From contig JAATWA010000001.1 in the NCBI GenBank assembly GCA_013361095.1, positions 1,054,001 to 1,118,000 on the forward strand: a stretch of 64,000 nucleotides of DNA. The letters run 5' to 3'. Origin of the DNA: Pseudanabaena biceps. Its GTDB lineage: Bacteria > Cyanobacteriota > Cyanobacteriia > Pseudanabaenales > Pseudanabaenaceae. Of this stretch, positions 18,857-27,428 are shown one piece after another. The position numbers and the translations under genes were made by a program. Every line of letters starts with the position of its first letter. The first letter of the stretch is position 1. The notes beneath the pieces were generated by a model. That model was not told where the DNA came from, did no database searches, and saw only the letters and a list, made by a program, of their open reading frames with translations.

Positions 18857-19684
18857 ATGATTTCAACAAAGCTCTCTAATCCCATTCTTAAATCTCAAAA
18901 TATAGCTCTGAGTACATTAGGCGCGATCGCCCTCACGGTATTTACAGGCTCCTTAAGCATAGTTAGTACCGCAAATGCTCAGTATGGTCTTGGCTTGCCA
19001 AGATCCGCAGGCACAGGTGGCGCGACTAGAGGCAACTTACCTCAGATTACGATGTTAGTCCCCGAAGATGGAGCGAAGACTTTAGCGGCTCGCCCAACTT
19101 TTTATTGGTACATTGCGCCTACCACCACCGCTGCTACTGCTATTCCTCCTAGTGTAGACGGAAAAAATTCATTCAAGATTACTTTTTTCTTGCGTGATGG
19201 CAACGGCCGCTCAGCCAAATCTGTGTTTATAGCTGAAGGTGTTGCCGATAAGGCTGGACTATACAAGTTCACTTTGCCAGAAAATGCACCTGCGCTATCT
19301 ACTGGGAAAGTACAGCGTTGGCAAATTCGTTGGCAGACCAATGGTGGGGCTTCGCAAGTAGACGTGAACGCCCCCATTCGTCGGGACGAAGATCCTGCTA
19401 TTTCAAAATTGATCGCGACGGCTAAGAATGATTTGGAAAAAGCTAGAATCTATACCAAGAGTGCTTATTGGTATGATGCGATCGATGCTTATACAAGTTG
19501 GCTTGCCCAAAATCCTCAAGATCAAGCTGCTAAGTCAGAACGTAGTAATTTGCTAAAGGAAGGATTTAAAAATCACACAGCTTTTAGTAAGAGTCAAGAA
19601 GCGAATATAACTAAGTTGCTCAGCAAGCTTGACGAGAGTCAAAGTGCTACATCTATCGTGTTACAGACTAAGTCTCGTCTTTAG
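18857..19684 (+). CDS. DUF928 family exported protein
   Basis: 275 residues. A signal peptide (about 1-42) ends at a likely cleavage site after STANA. The mature part begins LPRSAGTGGATRGN and PQITMLVPEDGAKTLAARPTFYWY near 68-95, which is typical of DUF928, a cyanobacterial periplasmic or secreted family often linked with CHAT/TPR genes. The C-terminal half (KARIYTKSAYWYDAIDAYTSWLAQNPQD) resembles a TPR pair. No catalytic residues can be named. Single gene. Confidence 0.8.
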   Translation: MISTKLSNPILKSQNIALSTLGAIALTVFTGSLSIVSTANAQYGLGLPRSAGTGGATRGNLPQITMLVPEDGAKTLAARPTFYWYIAPTTTAATAIPPSVDGKNSFKITFFLRDGNGRSAKSVFIAEGVADKAGLYKFTLPENAPALSTGKVQRWQIRWQTNGGASQVDVNAPIRRDEDPAISKLIATAKNDLEKARIYTKSAYWYDAIDAYTSWLAQNPQDQAAKSERSNLLKEGFKNHTAFSKSQEANITKLLSKLDESQSATSIVLQTKSRL

Positions 19685-19759
19685 TAATTTACAAGACTTA
19701 TAAATTACTAAAGAGTCATCTGGGCGATCGCTCTAACAAAGAAAGTTTTTAAGACATAG

Positions 19760-19808
19760 ACCCAGTAAAAGAGTTGCGGAGCAAAGCTCCGCAACTCTTT
19801 TACTGGGT
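19760..19808 (+). terminator. Perfect hairpin downstream of the DUF928 gene
   Basis: Arms ACCCAGTAAAAGAGTTGCGG and complement, with AGC-AAA-GCT at the tip. It is a strong terminator candidate 75 bases after the stop. Confidence 0.8.
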
Positions 19809-19837
19809 TTGCCAACTCTCGCTTTGCTATATCTTGA

Positions 19838-20006
19838 CAGCAATTCTCATTACAGAGCCTTGCGCTAACTTAAACCACAGAGAAATTTGTGAAAGCGCCG
19901 CGAAGCAGCGCTTTCACAAATTTCTCTGTACTACTTAAAGCCTCAATAGGCTGTATAAAAATTGGTTTTCACAAACCCCAAAATTGGTTTCATAATGAGA
20001 ATTGCT
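19838..20006. repeat. Family C element, copy C1, interrupted by element A2
   Basis: Left end CAGCAATTCTCAT and right end ATGAGAATTGCT, with inner AAAATTGGTTTT. Its first arm is split at a TA by A2. Without A2 and one TA, the arm reads as in the other C copies (20169-20296, 61346-61463, about 63513-63642). Confidence 0.75.
19853..19953 (-). mobile_element. Family A palindromic miniature element, copy A2
   Basis: 101 bp, the inverted twin of A1 with about three differences by eye, flanked by TA at 19851-19852 and 19954-19955. It is inserted in the arm of a family C element. Same length, ends and target dinucleotide as A1. The two differences at the hairpin tip are compensatory-looking (GCGCCGC against GCGCTGC). 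Confidence 0.85.
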
Positions 20007-20088
20007 AATATCTTGAGATTTTGTTATGCATTTGAGCAAACATTTGCTAAGATATAAATCGCTCTTTTGCGGAAGCAAGCATAACTTA

Positions 20089-20160
20089 GGGTGACTGGCG
20101 CAGTGGTAGCGCATCGGACTCTTAATCCGCTGGTCCTGGGTTCGAATCCCAGGTCACCCA
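20089..20160 (+). tRNA. trnK: tRNA-Lys (anticodon CTT)
   Basis: A 72-base cloverleaf. The acceptor GGGTGAC pairs with GTCACCC, the D arm contains GCGCAGTGGTAGCGC, the anticodon loop is CTCTTAA with anticodon CTT, and the T arm is CCTGGGTTCGAATCCCAGG. The discriminator is A and the CCA end is not encoded. It decodes AAG. Confidence 0.95.
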
Positions 20161-20168
20161 TTAAAACA

Positions 20169-20296
20169 CAGCAATTCTCCTTATACCAATTTCGGGGTTT
20201 GCAGCGCCTAAGGCGCTGCAAACCCCGAAATTGGTTTTTTGAAAGTCAGCCGTAGGCTGACTTTCAAAAAACCAATTTTTATAATGAGGATTACTG
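20169..20296. repeat. Family C element, copy C2
   Basis: 128 bp starting CAGCAATTCTCCTTATACC nine bases after the tRNA and ending ATGAGGATTACTG. It has two nested hairpins: CCAATTTCGGGGTTTGCAGC with complement, and TTGAAAGTCAGCC-GTA-GGCTGACTTTC. No TA flanks are visible at this copy. Confidence 0.75.
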
Positions 20297-20299
20297 ATT

Positions 20300-20354
20300 A
20301 AAACCCCAGAAATTATGGCATCAGCTCAGCTTGCGCCATAATTTCTGGGGTTTT
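20300..20354. repeat. Palindrome downstream of element C2
   Basis: Arms AAAACCCCAGAAATTATGGC and complement around a loop of about 15 bases. It lies between element C2 and a small conserved gene. Confidence 0.7.
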
Positions 20355-20431
20355 GTATTTAATTGCAACTAGATACTTAGCAAAAAAAGATACAATTATT
20401 TTTTTAGAATCACTACTAAGCAAAAATTATC

Positions 20432-20620
20432 ATGACTACCCATTTCATTACTGCGGAAATTGAAATTAATGAAAGTGAAGAGTCGATCGCAAAAACCGTT
20501 GAGCAAGAACTAGCAAAACATGGTGAACCCCTACGTTGGGCGATCGCTTCTGTGCAGGAACGTGAATCTCAAGATGCGCCTAAAAAAGTTTGTGTTGAAG
20601 CAGTAGTCACTCGCGATTAG
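20432..20620 (+). CDS. Small conserved cyanobacterial protein
   Basis: 62 residues, soluble and acidic: HFITAEIEINESEESIAKTVEQELAKHGEPLRWAI-type sequence ending CVEAVVTRD. The regular strand-helix-strand pattern and HIP1 site use suggest a real gene. I recall similar short proteins in cyanobacteria but no function. It is convergent with the GAF-domain gene; the two stop codons overlap by 4 bases. Confidence 0.65.
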   Translation: MTTHFITAEIEINESEESIAKTVEQELAKHGEPLRWAIASVQERESQDAPKKVCVEAVVTRD

Positions 20621-21831
20621 GTCTTCTCAATAGCGGGATATATTGCTATAAGTCTTTGCTGCACATCTTGAGTGAGGCTTTCTACTTGCAAGTCAGACAA
20701 AATCTGTCGAAATTCTTGCTGCGAGTTCATTAATTGTTGAATCTGCGATCGCAGTTCAGCAATTTCTAGGGATCTTTCTTCAATAATTGTGATCAGCTCC
20801 GAGATTTGTTGTTGCAAATATTCAACTTTAGGCTGTCCTTGCTCTTGCAATATATTTTCGATGGTGGCTGACTCTGCGTCGATATCATCCACATCTGAGC
20901 TATCTATAGAGCCAAACTGCATTGGATAGGGCTGGCTTTTCTGCATCCGCCAGTCTAGTTTTTGCATGGCAACATCGATCGCTTTATTGATAGAAGAATT
21001 AATACTTTGCTCACTATCGCGATCAAAGATAGGATTTTCTTCATCTTCTGTGGGTTGCCAGTCACTAGTCCAAGCTATCTCTTGAGCAGCTTGATCATTA
21101 TTATTTTTTTGGGATGTCTCGATTGGGAATGAGATCGCTTCAGAAATTGTGGTGCGAATGGCAGTTAGGTCTTCGGTATCCCCCTCAATTAGTTGATCAT
21201 CGATATCAGACGATGCGATCGCATCTATTGAGTTTATTTGATTAGCACTGATGTACGGCAGTTGTAGGCGCAACTGCCATTTCCGTAGACATTTACCCAG
21301 TACTTGAGCTAGCTCCATTAATAAAAATGTTTCTTTTGGCTGCCATTGCCGAAGGTGATCGCACTGCTGGACTAGGGCAATTCCCCACATCGGACTCTCT
21401 GAATCGAGAGCGTCCAACAAGATTGGCACAGACATCATTGATTGCACATTGCTTTGTTGCCACTGCTGATATACCTGTTGATTGGCAATGGTTTTGTCTG
21501 TAATCTGCTGAATATTGTTGATTAATAATGGGCGATCGCGAGGATAGTTTTGTAGTGAATCTGCACCAAAATAATTAATTGATAAACCTTGATCTTTGAG
21601 GCTCAAGAATTTTGGGGTAACGGCATCTACAAGAATTTTGCCTACTTCTAAATCATCCGACGAGTTACAAAAATGATAAATTGCAACCCGATCAGCCCCT
21701 AATTTGTCCCCTAAATCGACTAAAAATATTTGTAATAGTTCTTCAGGACTAGAGCTTGAGAACATTGCTGCGGCTATTGTCTCAACCTCTAGATTGTCTC
21801 CAAAGGAAAAGAATGGTGGAACCTCGTCCAT
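20617..21831 (-). CDS. GAF-domain protein with C-terminal coiled coil
   Basis: 404 residues. A GAF domain spans about 15-185 (LLQIFLVDLGDKLGADRVAIYHF, VQSMMSVPILLD, WGIALVQQCDHLRQWQPKETFLLMELAQVLG). An acidic low-complexity linker follows (about 190-310), then a coiled coil at about 325-395 (LQQQISELITIIEERSLEIAELRSQIQQL pattern). No kinase, cyclase or DNA-binding part follows, so it probably works by protein contact. The GAF lacks an obvious chromophore Cys-His pair of phytochromes. Single gene. Confidence 0.75.
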   Translation of the reverse strand: MDEVPPFFSFGDNLEVETIAAAMFSSSSPEELLQIFLVDLGDKLGADRVAIYHFCNSSDDLEVGKILVDAVTPKFLSLKDQGLSINYFGADSLQNYPRDRPLLINNIQQITDKTIANQQVYQQWQQSNVQSMMSVPILLDALDSESPMWGIALVQQCDHLRQWQPKETFLLMELAQVLGKCLRKWQLRLQLPYISANQINSIDAIASSDIDDQLIEGDTEDLTAIRTTISEAISFPIETSQKNNNDQAAQEIAWTSDWQPTEDEENPIFDRDSEQSINSSINKAIDVAMQKLDWRMQKSQPYPMQFGSIDSSDVDDIDAESATIENILQEQGQPKVEYLQQQISELITIIEERSLEIAELRSQIQQLMNSQQEFRQILSDLQVESLTQDVQQRLIAIYPAIEKT

Positions 21832-21867
21832 AATTTATTACAGAAAATTGCGAGATGACTAACCGTA

Positions 21868-21906
21868 AATCCAAAAGAGAGTTGCGCTGCAACTCTCTTT
21901 TGGATT
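21868..21906. repeat. Short G-type palindrome
   Basis: AATCCAAAAGAGAGTTGCG meets its complement directly. This is the 307-367 palindrome with the GC core shortened, and it lies upstream of the GAF gene. Confidence 0.75.
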
Positions 21907-22025
21907 GATTTCAGCATAAATATTTATTAATGACTATAGCTATGATTACCAAAAGCATGGCTACACTTTTGTAAATTGGTGTTAGCAATAGCGATCGCCA
22001 TAATATATCTTTTTTTTGACGATTA

Positions 22026-22117
22026 AAGCCTAATTAAGGCTGTAAGTAGTACGGAGAAATTTGTGAAAGCGGCGCTTTCACAAATTTCTCTGTAGTTTAA
22101 GTTAGCGCAAGGCGCTG
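22026..22117 (+). mobile_element. Family A element, copy A3 (degenerate)
   Basis: 92 bp flanked by TA. The hairpin tip is shortened to GAAAGCGGCGCTTTC and the left end reads AAGCC instead of CAGCC. The right end TTAAGTTAGCGCAAGGCGCTG is intact. It is the first of three adjacent elements in this gap. Confidence 0.75.
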
Positions 22118-22136
22118 TAGCCTAATATGACGATTA

Positions 22137-22236
22137 CAACATTTTGCGCTCAAACCCGAACCAAAAGTTTTTTAAAAGGCTGGCTTCACGACACTTTTAA
22201 AAAACTTTTGGCAGTTAGTTTTAGAGACAAGCGCTG
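22137..22236 (-). mobile_element. Family B element, copy B2 (inverted, diverged)
   Basis: 100 bp between TA dinucleotides. The left part GCGCTCAAACCCGAACCAA is the inverse of the right end of B3. The central hairpin arms AAAAGTTTTTTAAAA have a mismatched tip. The right end is AAGCGCTG. Confidence 0.65.
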
Positions 22237-22255
22237 TAATATGCTGACCTAGTTA

Positions 22256-22354
22256 CAGCAATTACCGATCAAACAAACCACAAGAATTTCTTAAAAGTGT
22301 TGCAAAGCAACACTTTTAAGAAATTCTTGGTTCGGGGTTGAGCGCAAAGCGCTG
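22256..22354 (+). mobile_element. Family B element, copy B3
   Basis: 99 bp between TA dinucleotides: CAGCAATTACCGATCAAAC, hairpin CAAGAATTTCTTAAAAGTG...CACTTTTAAGAAATTCTTG, then TTGAGCGCAAAGCGCTG. It is the best copy for defining the family. With A3 and B2 it fills most of the 550-base gap before the next gene. Confidence 0.8.
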
Positions 22355-22384
22355 TAGGTTGCCAAATTTTATGAGTATGGGGCT

Positions 22385-24934
22385 ATGAGTACGGGTCGCT
22401 TAATTATCCAGCTTGGTATTGCTGCCTATATTTTGTTTACGTTATTACCAGATAGCAGCACCCAAATGGTGACTTTCCCTTGGGTAATGCTATGGCAAAT
22501 GGGGCTACTCTGTTTTGCGATCGCGGGTTTATTAAACCTATGGCGACAAGATAAACCATTTTATCTATTGGGAAATGGATTGGACTGGGTAATTGGTTCG
22601 AGCGTAGTTACCCTATGTCTTTCAACAATATTTTCGCAGTTTCCTAATCAGGGGATGTGGTACAGCCTGACTGCTTTTGGTTATTTTGCAGCACTATATG
22701 TCACTAATAACTTTTTACACATCCCTAAACCTGAATCCTCATTCCTTAATGAATCCGCACAAACTAGTCAAGATTCAATCGTATTGCCGATTTTGAGATT
22801 TCAGGGACTCTTAGGGATTGCGGTAATTATTGAAAGTCTATTTTTATGGATCACCCAATCATGGCTTCCTCAGTTAGCTAATTTTGCTAAGCTCAATCAA
22901 TGGGGGCTAAATCTAACCTATGACTTCTCCGATTTGGAATCCCGCAACTGGGCTCCTATGGGGCATCAAAACTATGTTGCGGGTTTCTTAATGTTGGTAT
23001 TACCAATATTTGTCAGTCTAGCGATCGCTCACAAGGGGGCTTGGAGATCGCTGTGGTTAGTGGCGATCGGGCTAGGGCTAATTGATTTGTATACCACCAG
23101 CTCACGGGGCGGTTTTTTGGGGCTAGGCGCGATCGTGATCTATGGCTTTGGTGTAGCTCTGTGGCATAGTCGCCGCAATCGATGGCTAGTGACTCTAGGA
23201 GGCAGTGGCGCGATCGCGTTGTTAGGATTTTTGATTGCGGCAAATAATCGTCTGCGTTTACTTATTACAGGGTTAGCCGCCAGTTTTAGCAATCCTGCGT
23301 TGGGTTCAGGAGAACTATTATTCAGAACGATCGCAGCGGATGTGGGCTGGCGCATTGGACTAGACCATTGGCTATTTGGTGCAGGGGCTGGCTCAGCAAT
23401 AATGCTCTATCAGACATATCGACCTCAATGGGCAGGAAGAGAAGCAGAACTTTTATTTCAATTACACAGCACCCCCGTTCACCTCTGGGCGGAGTTAGGA
23501 ATTGGATCAATAATTATTTTTCTGTTTTTATTAGTAGCGATCGCCAGTCTATTTATTAAGTTACACAAATCGCCACGATGGCAAGCTCATCGCCAAGAAC
23601 AGGCGATCACCTACGGACTATTTGGCAGTTTGCTCGGCTATGGGATTTTGGCGATTACCGACTATCAGCTTGATGTGCCTGCAATCAGTGGCAGTTTAGT
23701 GGTCGTGTTAGCTAGCCTCGCCTATCTCGGACAAATGTATACAGGCGAATTAATTACGATTGGTTATCAAAACCAGCCGCGTCGTTGGCTAGCAATTATT
23801 GCCAGCATTTATCTAGTGGCGGCGATTGCTTGGCTAGTGCCTGTGAATATGGCTTGGCAAGCTTCTAGTGTCGGTTTTATCCATTTAGCGAGGGCAGGAG
23901 CTGATCTGGAAAGTGCTAAAGCAGAATTTTTACCCGAGGCGATCGCTTCAGTAGATAAATTTCAAGATCGGCTGAAACTTGCCCATCGACTTGCTCCTTG
24001 GGAACCCTATTATTCCTATCAATTAGGTTGGAATCTAGCAAATCTAGCAATTACTTATCCCAATTTAGATATATCGGCGACATGGAAAAAAGACGGACTA
24101 GCATGGATTAAAACTGCGATCGCGGCTAACCCTAATAACGAAGCTGGCTACAATGCCGCCGCATGGCTGAGCCTTCAGCAAAATTCACCCAGCGCCAATC
24201 AAGAGGCAGAAGCTTATTTTCGACAAGGTTTACAATTAGTTCCCAATAAGCGATCGCTTTCCTTTGGTTTGGGAGTCAGCCTTTTGAGACAAGGCAAAAC
24301 CCCAGAGGCGATCGCGGCGATGGTGACAGAAGTAGTTAACGATCCCATATTTATCACTAGCCCTATTTGGGCAGATGCATCGCTCAGGATGTTATATCCG
24401 CAAATAGTCACTAAGGTAGAAGAGTTCTATCGCCGTAATGCTGGCAATGCTACGCGATTAGCAGCATTGCGCTGGTGGAATGGAATTCCTAGTGCGACTG
24501 TAGAACTCCAACAAACAGGCAATCCGACGGCGATACTTTTGGCGAAGGCGATCGCTAATAACACTGAGGCTTTGGCAGCCGTCAAACAAAATCCACAAAC
24601 TCCCGCAGAAATGCTGATTGCGGCGTGGCTTAATCCCAACTTGCGAGAGAAGCTGTTAGAACGCGCCTATGTATTCTCATCTAAAGGATTGCCCGATCCA
24701 CGCTCAGCCGCCATTGTCAGAGCTATGGGCGATCGCATGGGTCAAGTGACGAGTTTTGATGCGTGGATACGTCAACCTCTAGAAACTAATAGCCCGCTTG
24801 TGATCAACTATCGCCGAGCTAGATTAGGGTTTGGCGTAGTCAGTCGCCATATGGATGGAGTGGTTCCTCTTGACTTTTTTAATGTCAGCGATCGCGCTGA
24901 GATTTCTCTCTTTTTCAAAGATTTATTTTCTTAA
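22385..24934 (+). CDS. O-antigen ligase/polymerase-like membrane protein with TPR tail
   Basis: 849 residues. The first 490 contain about twelve hydrophobic helices. Between them is the Wzy_C (O-antigen ligase) pattern: NWAPMGHQNYVAGFLMLVLP near 180, TSSRGGFLGLGA near 238 and a loop with LFGAGAGSA near 330 ending at HSTPVHLWAELG near 360. The C-terminal 350 residues carry TPR-like repeats (YFRQGLQLVPNKRSLSFGLGVSLLRQGKTPEA type). IctB-like proteins of cyanobacteria share the membrane part. It probably transfers or polymerises surface polysaccharide at the cytoplasmic membrane. The stop codon lies within the small hairpin at 24930-24973. Confidence 0.8.
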   Translation: MSTGRLIIQLGIAAYILFTLLPDSSTQMVTFPWVMLWQMGLLCFAIAGLLNLWRQDKPFYLLGNGLDWVIGSSVVTLCLSTIFSQFPNQGMWYSLTAFGYFAALYVTNNFLHIPKPESSFLNESAQTSQDSIVLPILRFQGLLGIAVIIESLFLWITQSWLPQLANFAKLNQWGLNLTYDFSDLESRNWAPMGHQNYVAGFLMLVLPIFVSLAIAHKGAWRSLWLVAIGLGLIDLYTTSSRGGFLGLGAIVIYGFGVALWHSRRNRWLVTLGGSGAIALLGFLIAANNRLRLLITGLAASFSNPALGSGELLFRTIAADVGWRIGLDHWLFGAGAGSAIMLYQTYRPQWAGREAELLFQLHSTPVHLWAELGIGSIIIFLFLLVAIASLFIKLHKSPRWQAHRQEQAITYGLFGSLLGYGILAITDYQLDVPAISGSLVVVLASLAYLGQMYTGELITIGYQNQPRRWLAIIASIYLVAAIAWLVPVNMAWQASSVGFIHLARAGADLESAKAEFLPEAIASVDKFQDRLKLAHRLAPWEPYYSYQLGWNLANLAITYPNLDISATWKKDGLAWIKTAIAANPNNEAGYNAAAWLSLQQNSPSANQEAEAYFRQGLQLVPNKRSLSFGLGVSLLRQGKTPEAIAAMVTEVVNDPIFITSPIWADASLRMLYPQIVTKVEEFYRRNAGNATRLAALRWWNGIPSATVELQQTGNPTAILLAKAIANNTEALAAVKQNPQTPAEMLIAAWLNPNLREKLLERAYVFSSKGLPDPRSAAIVRAMGDRMGQVTSFDAWIRQPLETNSPLVINYRRARLGFGVVSRHMDGVVPLDFFNVSDRAEISLFFKDLFS

Positions 24935-24973
24935 AAAGACTATGGCGCAAGCGCCACAGTCTTTTGGCTTAAG
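24930..24973 (+). terminator. Hairpin containing the stop codon of the O-antigen-ligase-like gene
   Basis: CTTAAAAAGACTATGGCGC and its imperfect complement. The TAA stop (24932-24934) is in the left arm. Confidence 0.7.
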
Positions 24974-24980
24974 ACAAATC

Positions 24981-25034
24981 AAAACCCAAGAATTGGCTGG
25001 CGGCGCTCCGCGCCGCCAGCCAATTCTTGGGTTT
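24981..25034. repeat. Long G-type palindrome between convergent genes
   Basis: Perfect arms AAACCCAAGAATTGGCTGGC with core GGCGGCGC-TCC-GCGCCGCC. It closely resembles the one at 63125-63179 and the split one at 3854-4010. Confidence 0.85.
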
Positions 25035-25043
25035 GTTTGCGCT

Positions 25044-26252
25044 TTATTTATGCTCCACAATATATTTAGCAATCCGTGCCGAAGCTCCTGCTTTGCCCAT
25101 GCGTTCTTCGCCATTGCGACAAACCTCTTGAAAATAGTCAGGATCTTGCAAGATTTCACCTAGTACATCGGCAACTTGAGCAGGTTTATCGATCAAGTTA
25201 ATCGAGCAACCTAATAAATCAGCCTGTTCTTCGGCAAACTTACGCGTAAATTGAGGGCCATTACCCGCGATCGTAATTACGGGCTTACCGAGACCGACTA
25301 ACTGCTCGGTGGCAGTTCCTGCCATAGCTAGACCGAGATGGCACTGATGTAAGCAATCGCCAAAGCCATCGCGTAACAATAGCATTCGGGCATTTTGTAC
25401 CTTAAAAGTAGTTTCATCAAGACGTAACCAGCCCTTTTGTAAAATCATCTGACCGATCGCTTCCATATCTAAATCTGGGGCGATCGCGACTAAAAAATGC
25501 ACATCATGGGGAATGGTGCGGGAAACTACCTGAGCGCAAAGCATCAGAGTTAACCAGTTTTCGTAGGCTTCAGGCGATCTCGAACCAGGTAAAATCGCTA
25601 CCGCCCAGTCATCTTCGCCAATGCCAAGGTCAATTCCCTTGGGTTCGAGTCCATCCATCATGGAGTTGCCTAAATAAACTGCGGACAGCTTAAAATCGCG
25701 ATTTAAAATTTCGGCAGTCAGGGAGTCTCTCACAAAGTTGGCTTTACAGCGATCGCTACTCATTAATGACCTTTCCCAAGGAAAAAAGATCGAGCCGCCA
25801 AAGGGTTTCTTGACATGGGGTAAGGCACTTTTGCGATCGCGCCAGTAATATTCTGTTTTGGCTGTGGCTACAAAGGCGAAGTTACAGCCACCAAACTGGG
25901 ATGGCAACCATGCAAATAACAACGGCACAATGTCACCTACCGCCAAAATCATCCGCTTACCGCGCTTTTCTCGCGACCATTGCCACACAAAGCCTAACTG
26001 TTTGCGGGTTAGCCCCACTAAGCCGCTTTTGACATCACGGGCTAGCTGACGGCTATCCATGCGGACAAATCCCCCCGAGGGCATTACCTGTGTTAATTGT
26101 CCTGCTATTTTGATATTTGCTTTTTCATAGGCTCGACCCGCACCCACCATAGGCAGGGCGATCGTTGACACTCCTAATTTCTCTAGTTCAATGCAGATAC
26201 GGGCTGCGATGAGATCTTCACCATGTCCGTTACTGATACATAAAATTTCCAC
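25044..26252 (-). CDS. Lipid-A-disaccharide synthase-related glycosyltransferase
   Basis: 402 residues of the cyanobacterial LpxB-related family (the one defined as TIGR03492). It opens MEILCISNGHGEDLIAARI and has the mid block VAILPGSRSPEAYENWLTLML near 218 and a GT-B donor-site end LAMAGTATEQLVGLGKPVI near 320. It is not LpxB itself, and cyanobacteria largely lack the standard lipid A pathway, so the substrate is unknown. A role in an envelope glycolipid is plausible. Single gene, convergent with the O-antigen-ligase-like gene, which may be a meaningful envelope pairing. Confidence 0.85.
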   Translation of the reverse strand: MEILCISNGHGEDLIAARICIELEKLGVSTIALPMVGAGRAYEKANIKIAGQLTQVMPSGGFVRMDSRQLARDVKSGLVGLTRKQLGFVWQWSREKRGKRMILAVGDIVPLLFAWLPSQFGGCNFAFVATAKTEYYWRDRKSALPHVKKPFGGSIFFPWERSLMSSDRCKANFVRDSLTAEILNRDFKLSAVYLGNSMMDGLEPKGIDLGIGEDDWAVAILPGSRSPEAYENWLTLMLCAQVVSRTIPHDVHFLVAIAPDLDMEAIGQMILQKGWLRLDETTFKVQNARMLLLRDGFGDCLHQCHLGLAMAGTATEQLVGLGKPVITIAGNGPQFTRKFAEEQADLLGCSINLIDKPAQVADVLGEILQDPDYFQEVCRNGEERMGKAGASARIAKYIVEHK

Positions 26253-26310
26253 TGATTCAACAAATCCTAATGCGCTTAGCTACTTAGACTAATGTATGGC
26301 TATAGTCACC

Positions 26311-26351
26311 CAGTAGAGAGTGGCGGCGCGAAGCGCCGCCACTCTCTACTG
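26311..26351. repeat. Palindrome upstream of the LpxB-like gene
   Basis: Perfect arms CAGTAGAGAGTGGCGGCGC around GAA. A second short hairpin, CAAGGGGCTTAAGCCCCTTG, follows at 26362-26381. The 340-base gap has no ORF. Confidence 0.8.
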
Positions 26352-26514
26352 CTTTTTTAGGCAAGGGGCTTAAGCCCCTTGTTCTATGGGATAAGCGAAT
26401 CGTTGCCCAACTCATGCAAAGATCACTATATATGCCCTAGACTTGACTGGCTATAGCTATAACTTTAGTGGAAACCGTGACATTACAGCGATAAGCAATG
26501 ACTTAAGTAGCTAG

Positions 26515-26561
26515 AAAACCCGTAAAGTTTCGCCCCTGCGGGGCGAAACTTTACGGGTTTT
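26515..26561. repeat. Palindrome, AAAACCCGTAAAG type
   Basis: Arms AAAACCCGTAAAGTTTCGCC and complement around a short loop. Its right side and flank (26549-26583) are an exact inverted match of 4025-4059. It ends 32 bases before the ion-channel start and would fold in that mRNA leader. Confidence 0.8.
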
Positions 26562-26592
26562 GGTAATTTATTTTGCACAAGCATTTAAAAGT

Positions 26593-27411
26593 ATGTCCGA
26601 CCAAAAACTCAGTCAGAAAATTAACTTTTATCTTGATGACTTGGCAACGCCTGTTGGCAAGCTCATTAATATGGCGATCGCGATTTTGGTGATTGCTTCG
26701 GCGACAAGCTTTGTGGCTCAGACCTTTGAGATCTCCGAGATAACTCGTCACCGCTTAAATCTGCTGGACGACATCATTTTAAAAGTGTTTGTCGTTGAAT
26801 ATTTTTTGCGGCTCTGGTGTGCCGAACGAAAACTAAAATATCTATTTAGTCTCTATGCCTTGATTGACCTTGTGGCAATCTTGCCATTTTTTTTAGGGGC
26901 GATTGATATAGCTTTTTTAAGATTACTGCGGTGGTTTCGGATTTTGCGCTTGATCCGTTTGGTGGAGTCGCGATCGCTATTTGTTAACAAGAACGAAGAT
27001 TTTGCGATTCTATTGAGGATTTTATTTACGCTCTTTGCGATCATATTTGTCTTTTCAGGTTTAGTTTTTCAAATAGAACATTCCACAAATCCTAAATTCC
27101 ATAACTTCCTTGATGCCTTCTACTTCTCGGTCTTCACCATGACGACAGTTGGTTATGGCGAGGTGATGCCTCAATCAAATGCAGGTAAATTGACGACTGT
27201 GATCATGGTACTTACAGGCATCGCGCTAATTCCTGTGCAACTTAGCGAACTATTTAAGCGCTTGATCATGACTGCTAATCAAGGCGATCGCGTCACCACC
27301 CCAGTTCCCGACAAAATCACCAATCTGCAAGAAGTCACTTGTTTGGGCTGTGGACTATCATTACATGATGTCGATGCTCAGTTTTGCAAAGTCTGCGGAA
27401 CTAAACTCTAA
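26593..27411 (+). CDS. Voltage-gated-like potassium channel with C-terminal zinc ribbon
   Basis: 272 residues from the ATG at 26593; the TTG at 26560 lies in the palindrome and is unlikely. Six membrane segments are visible. An S4-like helix has regularly spaced Arg (FLRLLRWFRILRLIRLVESR, about 107-126), and the selectivity filter TVGYG is at 185-189 before the last helix. The cytosolic tail ends in a two-knuckle ribbon C250-x2-C253...C265-x2-C268. The channel should conduct potassium across the cytoplasmic membrane. The zinc ribbon is an unusual tail and may serve assembly or metal/redox sensing. The ABC exporter gene starts 17 bases later. Confidence 0.88.
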   Translation: MSDQKLSQKINFYLDDLATPVGKLINMAIAILVIASATSFVAQTFEISEITRHRLNLLDDIILKVFVVEYFLRLWCAERKLKYLFSLYALIDLVAILPFFLGAIDIAFLRLLRWFRILRLIRLVESRSLFVNKNEDFAILLRILFTLFAIIFVFSGLVFQIEHSTNPKFHNFLDAFYFSVFTMTTVGYGEVMPQSNAGKLTTVIMVLTGIALIPVQLSELFKRLIMTANQGDRVTTPVPDKITNLQEVTCLGCGLSLHDVDAQFCKVCGTKL

Positions 27412-27428
27412 ATTAGAATTTAACTTCA

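Noticed and set aside
20024..20221. Open frame on the minus strand across the tRNA (65 residues, containing GDLGFEPRTS)
   Set aside because: It is the well-known spurious antisense reading of a tRNA gene.
23013..23559. Several antisense and shifted frames inside the O-antigen-ligase-like gene
   Set aside because: They have no start context or family resemblance and are overlapped by a clear long gene.
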